The translations under genes and the position numbers were made by a program. Positions 6,679 through 9,281 of a stretch of DNA of 9,281 nucleotides are shown here, piece by piece. Below the pieces are notes generated by a model, which ran no database searches, was not told the DNA's origin, and saw nothing but the letters and a program-made list of their open reading frames with translations. Every line of letters begins with the position of its first letter. Position 1 is the stretch's first letter. This stretch comes from Actinomycetes bacterium (GTDB lineage: Bacteria; Actinomycetota; Humimicrobiia; Humimicrobiales; Humimicrobiaceae), in assembly GCA_030609215.1 (NCBI GenBank), contig JAUWCR010000032.1, positions 1 to 9,281 on the forward strand. Reading direction: 5' to 3'.

Positions 6679-7572
6679 TTAGCAGGTTTTTCCGTTTTTC
6701 TGCTCAAGCATTTTACATCCACATTTCTCCTCATATAGATCTAAAGCTTTTTTCTCTTCATTTAAATACATTTTCTGCCTCAACATTAGTAAATTAAAAT
6801 TCACCTTGTGCCCGTCAAATTCGGGACCATTAACACAAACAAACTTTGTCTCTCCTCCAACTTCAACTCTACAGGCACCACACATCCCGGTCCCATCTAC
6901 CATTATAGAATTTAAAGATACTATAGTTTTTATACTATATGGTTTTGTAACACTACACACTGCACTCATCATTGGAGCTGGACCAATAGCTATTACTCTA
7001 TTAATATCTTTTCTTAAATCACTATCACTACTTTTTTCGCTATCTTCCAATAATTCATTTAACTTTTCTGAAACAAAACCATGAAACCCTATACTCCCGT
7101 CATCACTGCAGATGTAGAATTCATCACTTATCTCTTTCATCTCATCAGCAAGTATTAAACTAGCTTTATTTTTAGCACCTATTATGGAAATAATATAATT
7201 TCGGGTATTCTTAAGTGACTTAGCTATAGGCATTACAGGAGCAATTCCCACACCCCCTCCAACACATATTACCTTTCCAAATCTTTCTATTTCGCTTTGC
7301 TTTCCTAATGGCCCCACAACATCTCTAATACTATCTCCCCTCTTTAATTTTGATAGCATATATGTAGTTTTCCCAATACTCATTGTGACCAAGCTTATAA
7401 TTCCCTGGCTGCTATCATAATCAGCAATTGTCAAAGGAATCCTCTCACCGTATTCATTTACTCTAATAACAACAAATTGCCCCGCTTTTGCTTTTTTAGC
7501 AATTAGTGGGGCTTCAATTTCAAATCTATCAATACCTTCGGCCAATTTTATTTTTCCTACAATCTTATACAA
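6679..7572 (-). CDS. nfnA: NAD(H)-binding small subunit of Nfn transhydrogenase (NfnA)
   Basis: NfnA is the small subunit of the Nfn complex and handles NAD(H). It is a ferredoxin-reductase-like protein of 297 residues: a FAD-binding beta barrel with RIPLTIADYD (44-53) and GKTTYMLSKL (67-76), a nucleotide-binding domain with VCVGGGVGIAPV (near 102-113) and GPAPMM (197-202), and a C-terminal iron-sulfur segment. In the segment, D226, C231, C234 and C246 fit the Asp/Cys3 [2Fe-2S] ligation reported for Nfn small subunits. PyrK-like proteins share the fold, but MVDGTGMCGACRVEVGGE and GPEFDGH match the NfnA/SudA type. The start is a TTG: it gives the family-typical MYKIV beginning and sits behind a purine-rich ribosome binding site. 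The tail adds C284, C286 and C297. Sulfide dehydrogenase SudA is the same family and cannot be excluded by name. Confidence 0.9.
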   Translation of the reverse strand: MYKIVGKIKLAEGIDRFEIEAPLIAKKAKAGQFVVIRVNEYGERIPLTIADYDSSQGIISLVTMSIGKTTYMLSKLKRGDSIRDVVGPLGKQSEIERFGKVICVGGGVGIAPVMPIAKSLKNTRNYIISIIGAKNKASLILADEMKEISDEFYICSDDGSIGFHGFVSEKLNELLEDSEKSSDSDLRKDINRVIAIGPAPMMSAVCSVTKPYSIKTIVSLNSIMVDGTGMCGACRVEVGGETKFVCVNGPEFDGHKVNFNLLMLRQKMYLNEEKKALDLYEEKCGCKMLEQKNGKTC

Positions 7573-7576
7573 TGAA

Positions 7577-7590
7577 CACCTGCCCTTTTT
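7577..7590 (-). promoter_or_regulatory. ribosome binding site fixing the TTG start of nfnA
   Basis: On the - strand a purine-rich block, AAAAAGGGC followed by AGGTG, lies 4-14 bases before the TTG at 7570-7572. No in-frame ATG or GTG is close by. Translation from the TTG gives MYKIVGK, the expected N-terminus for this family, so the uncommon start codon is well supported. Confidence 0.6.
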
Positions 7591-7607
7591 AAGTATTTCA
7601 AAATGAT

Positions 7608-8387
7608 TTAGTTACTTATGAGTTTTTCTATATTAACAGCAATTTTTTCAATTGCGCTTTTAAACTTATCTTCCGAATCACATGGAGAATAATTTTTCAA
7701 ATCTGATTCTCTAACTTTTTCACTATAAGGAAGCTCACCCAGTATTTTAAAATCTTTTAAACTCTTCTTAAGTAATTTTTTTTCTTCTTCTGATTTCAAT
7801 TTATTAATAACAATAAATACAGATTTAAATCCTAGATCCATAGACATTTTCTTAACTGCGTGAGCTGTTTGAATGCTCCTTAAACCTGGTTCTATTACTA
7901 CTATTAACATATCCATATTCTCACACGTACCTCTTCCAAGATGCTCAATACCAGCTTCCATATCCAGGATAACTGCTTCATCTCTATCTATAGCTAGGTG
8001 TCTGAACACCCTCTTTAGTAAAACATTTTCCGGGCAGTAACAACCGCTGCCTCCTGCCTTAATGGTCCCTGCAACCAGAAGCTTGACTCCATTAACATCA
8101 ATACTAAACTTTGAGGGTATATCATCAACTTTAGGATTCAATTTGAAATATGCTCCATACCCGCCAGGTTTTGCACCTGTTCTTTCTTCTATAAGCTCCT
8201 TCATGTCAGTTAATGGATTTATTTTAGAAGCTTTATCATAACTGAGCCCTAATGTAGTAGCAAGATTAGCATCAGGGTCTGCATCCACAGCAATAACCTT
8301 ATAATTATTTTTAACATAATATTTTGCCAGGCATGCAGCTAAAGTTGTTTTACCTACTCCGCCTTTGCCAGATATTGCTATTTTCAT
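7608..8387 (-). CDS. cooC: CooC-type nickel-insertion ATPase for CO dehydrogenase
   Basis: CooC is a cytoplasmic MinD/SIMIBI-class ATPase that helps insert nickel into the C-cluster of carbon monoxide dehydrogenase. The 259-residue product has the deviant Walker A GKGGVGKTT (7-15) with signature Lys8, then VDADPDANLATTLG (34-47), the CYC metal-binding pair C116/C118 in GSGCYCPEN, and DMEAGIEHLGRGT (142-154). These are the distinguishing marks of the CooC group compared with MinD or nitrogenase iron protein. The CxC pair is where CooC dimers bind nickel or zinc. The start is supported by AGGATC about 7 bases upstream. It precedes nfnA by 35 bp and is likely co-transcribed with nfnAB, implying that the enzymes of CO/CO2 metabolism and NADPH/ferredoxin balance are co-expressed. 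No cooS or acs gene is in the window. Confidence 0.9.
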   Translation of the reverse strand: MKIAISGKGGVGKTTLAACLAKYYVKNNYKVIAVDADPDANLATTLGLSYDKASKINPLTDMKELIEERTGAKPGGYGAYFKLNPKVDDIPSKFSIDVNGVKLLVAGTIKAGGSGCYCPENVLLKRVFRHLAIDRDEAVILDMEAGIEHLGRGTCENMDMLIVVIEPGLRSIQTAHAVKKMSMDLGFKSVFIVINKLKSEEEKKLLKKSLKDFKILGELPYSEKVRESDLKNYSPCDSEDKFKSAIEKIAVNIEKLISN

Positions 8388-8476
8388 TTCAGATCCTAAC
8401 TTTTTTTCGCCAATATATTAAAAAACCTTCAAGTATAATAATTTAAAAATATTATTACTACTTTTTAATACTATTA
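8388..8476 (-). other. gap upstream of cooC with a weak A/T hairpin
   Basis: These 89 bp separate the TPM-protein gene from cooC on the - strand. A 7-bp all-A/T inverted repeat (TAATAAT at 8436-8442 with ATTATTA at 8451-8457, 8-nt loop) is followed on the - strand, after about 10 bases, by a run of six T. It could be a weak terminator for the TPM gene, but an all-A/T stem has little stability. No promoter with acceptable spacing was found; a cooC promoter here is possible given the gap size. Confidence 0.25.
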
Positions 8477-9281
8477 TCACCATTTCCCACTGGCACCGCC
8501 TCCGCCTGACGACCCTCCTCCAAATCCTCCAGATCCTCCTCCAGAGGACCCGCCTCCGCCGCTTCCAATACCCCAGAAAGAAATTTTTCTCAACCTTCGT
8601 ATTTTTTCTATTTTTTCATCCTTGTATCCGCATTTAGTACAGTATCTCTCAATCAACCTCTTGCCTTCAGATTTATAGGTTGGTCTTTCCAATGCTTTTA
8701 TTTTAATGCGAAGTCTAATACTTCTACATTTTGGACATCTTCTTCTAACAATATTAACTATAGCTATAAATATTATAAAAATAAAAAATATAGGTAAGCA
8801 AATAACTAAAAAGGGGAAACCGCAAAAAGTATTTCTAAATGACGAAGATCTTATAGCTGAGGAAGCATCTACAGTATTATCCGAATATGGTATTGTATCC
8901 ATTTCATTTTCCTTGTATATTTCATTGGAGATTGCAACAACCCCGTCGTATAAACCGCTGTTATAATCTTCTTCTTTAAATCTAGGCACAATAATATCAT
9001 CAATAATATTTGCTGCTTCTAAGTCTGTAATAGTTCCTTCAAGGCCGTACCCAACCTCAATTCTTAATTCACGATCTTCTACAGCAACCAATAATAGGAT
9101 CCCGTTGTCTTCTTTCTTTTTGCCAATTCCCCATTTTTCAAATAGTTCAACCGCATATTCTTCAATAGTTATTCCCTCAAGGCTATTAACTATTGCAACA
9201 GCAATTTCGCACGTAGTTTCCTGTTCAACCCTGGCTACAATCTCTTCTAACTTAGATTCCCAGCTTGAGCCTAATACACCT
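8477..9281 (-). CDS. TPM-domain (YgcG-like) membrane protein with zinc ribbon, 5' partial
   Basis: The reading frame stays open to the right edge of the window, so the start and any signal peptide are missing; 267 residues are visible (numbered here from the edge). The TPM domain covers about 5-125: CEIAVAIVNSLEG, then YAVELFEKWGIG, then DNGILLLVAVEDRELRIEVGYGLEG, and YNSGLYDGVVAI. A membrane helix (about 155-177) is followed by a four-cysteine ribbon (C182, C185, C214, C217; CPKC and CTKC) in a basic segment, then a glycine/serine tail ending GASGKW, the usual end of YgcG-type proteins. In this family the TPM domain normally lies outside the membrane. Family members have been tied to photosystem II repair phosphatase activity in plants; bacterial roles are unclear. 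TTG at 9089-9091 is not the start because it lies inside the conserved LLLVAVEDR strand. Confidence 0.88.
   Translation of the reverse strand, partial: GVLGSSWESKLEEIVARVEQETTCEIAVAIVNSLEGITIEEYAVELFEKWGIGKKKEDNGILLLVAVEDRELRIEVGYGLEGTITDLEAANIIDDIIVPRFKEEDYNSGLYDGVVAISNEIYKENEMDTIPYSDNTVDASSAIRSSSFRNTFCGFPFLVICLPIFFIFIIFIAIVNIVRRRCPKCRSIRLRIKIKALERPTYKSEGKRLIERYCTKCGYKDEKIEKIRRLRKISFWGIGSGGGGSSGGGSGGFGGGSSGGGGASGKW

Noticed and set aside
6679..7572. Dihydroorotate dehydrogenase electron-transfer subunit (PyrK)
   Set aside because: No pyrD or pyrimidine genes nearby, and the Asp/Cys3 iron-sulfur segment with GPEFDGH matches NfnA/SudA; the nfnB neighbour settles it.
8480..8566. Short tandem repeat or minisatellite
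   Set aside because: The repetitive CCTCC/CCGCC sequence encodes the Gly/Ser tail typical of YgcG-type TPM proteins; it is coding low complexity.

Overview
The window looks like chromosomal DNA of a low-GC, strictly anaerobic bacterium, most likely a clostridial or halanaerobial member of the Bacillota. Reasons: A/T-rich genes with AGA-rich arginine use over most of the window, AGGAGG-type ribosome binding sites, and an Nfn-type electron-bifurcating transhydrogenase next to a carbon monoxide dehydrogenase nickel-maturation ATPase (CooC). That combination is typical of acetogenic or CO-metabolising anaerobes. The exact taxon cannot be read from the sequence.

Left part (1-3752, + strand): four overlapping genes encode two ABC exporters back to back. 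The first pair is a MacB/LolD-type ATPase and its FtsX/MacB-type permease. The second is a DrrA-type ATPase with a DrrB-like ABC-2 permease. All junctions overlap (4, 8 and 1 bp), so this is one translationally coupled operon whose promoter lies left of the window. Base composition falls part-way into the second gene.

Middle (3745-4957): the exporter operon meets an opposing two-gene unit tail to tail, with only 5 bp between the stop codons and a perfect 9-bp hairpin spanning both. The opposing unit encodes a DUF4349 lipoprotein with a C-terminal membrane segment, and a small YtxH-family membrane protein. A 196-bp A/T-rich gap (4958-5153) separates it from the next genes.

Right part (5154-9281, - strand): in transcription order, a TPM-domain (YgcG-like) membrane protein cut by the right edge, cooC, nfnA and nfnB. 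NfnA and NfnB together would couple NADH, NADPH and ferredoxin redox pools. CooC would load nickel into carbon monoxide dehydrogenase, whose structural gene is not in the window. cooC, nfnA and nfnB have gaps of 35 and 55 bp and probably form one transcript.

No tRNA, rRNA, CRISPR array, transposase or phage gene was seen. I did not find a clearly unprecedented system. The points most worth checking are the cooC-nfnAB linkage, the cysteine-containing linker in NfnB, the zinc-ribbon TPM protein, and the dual-exporter operon.
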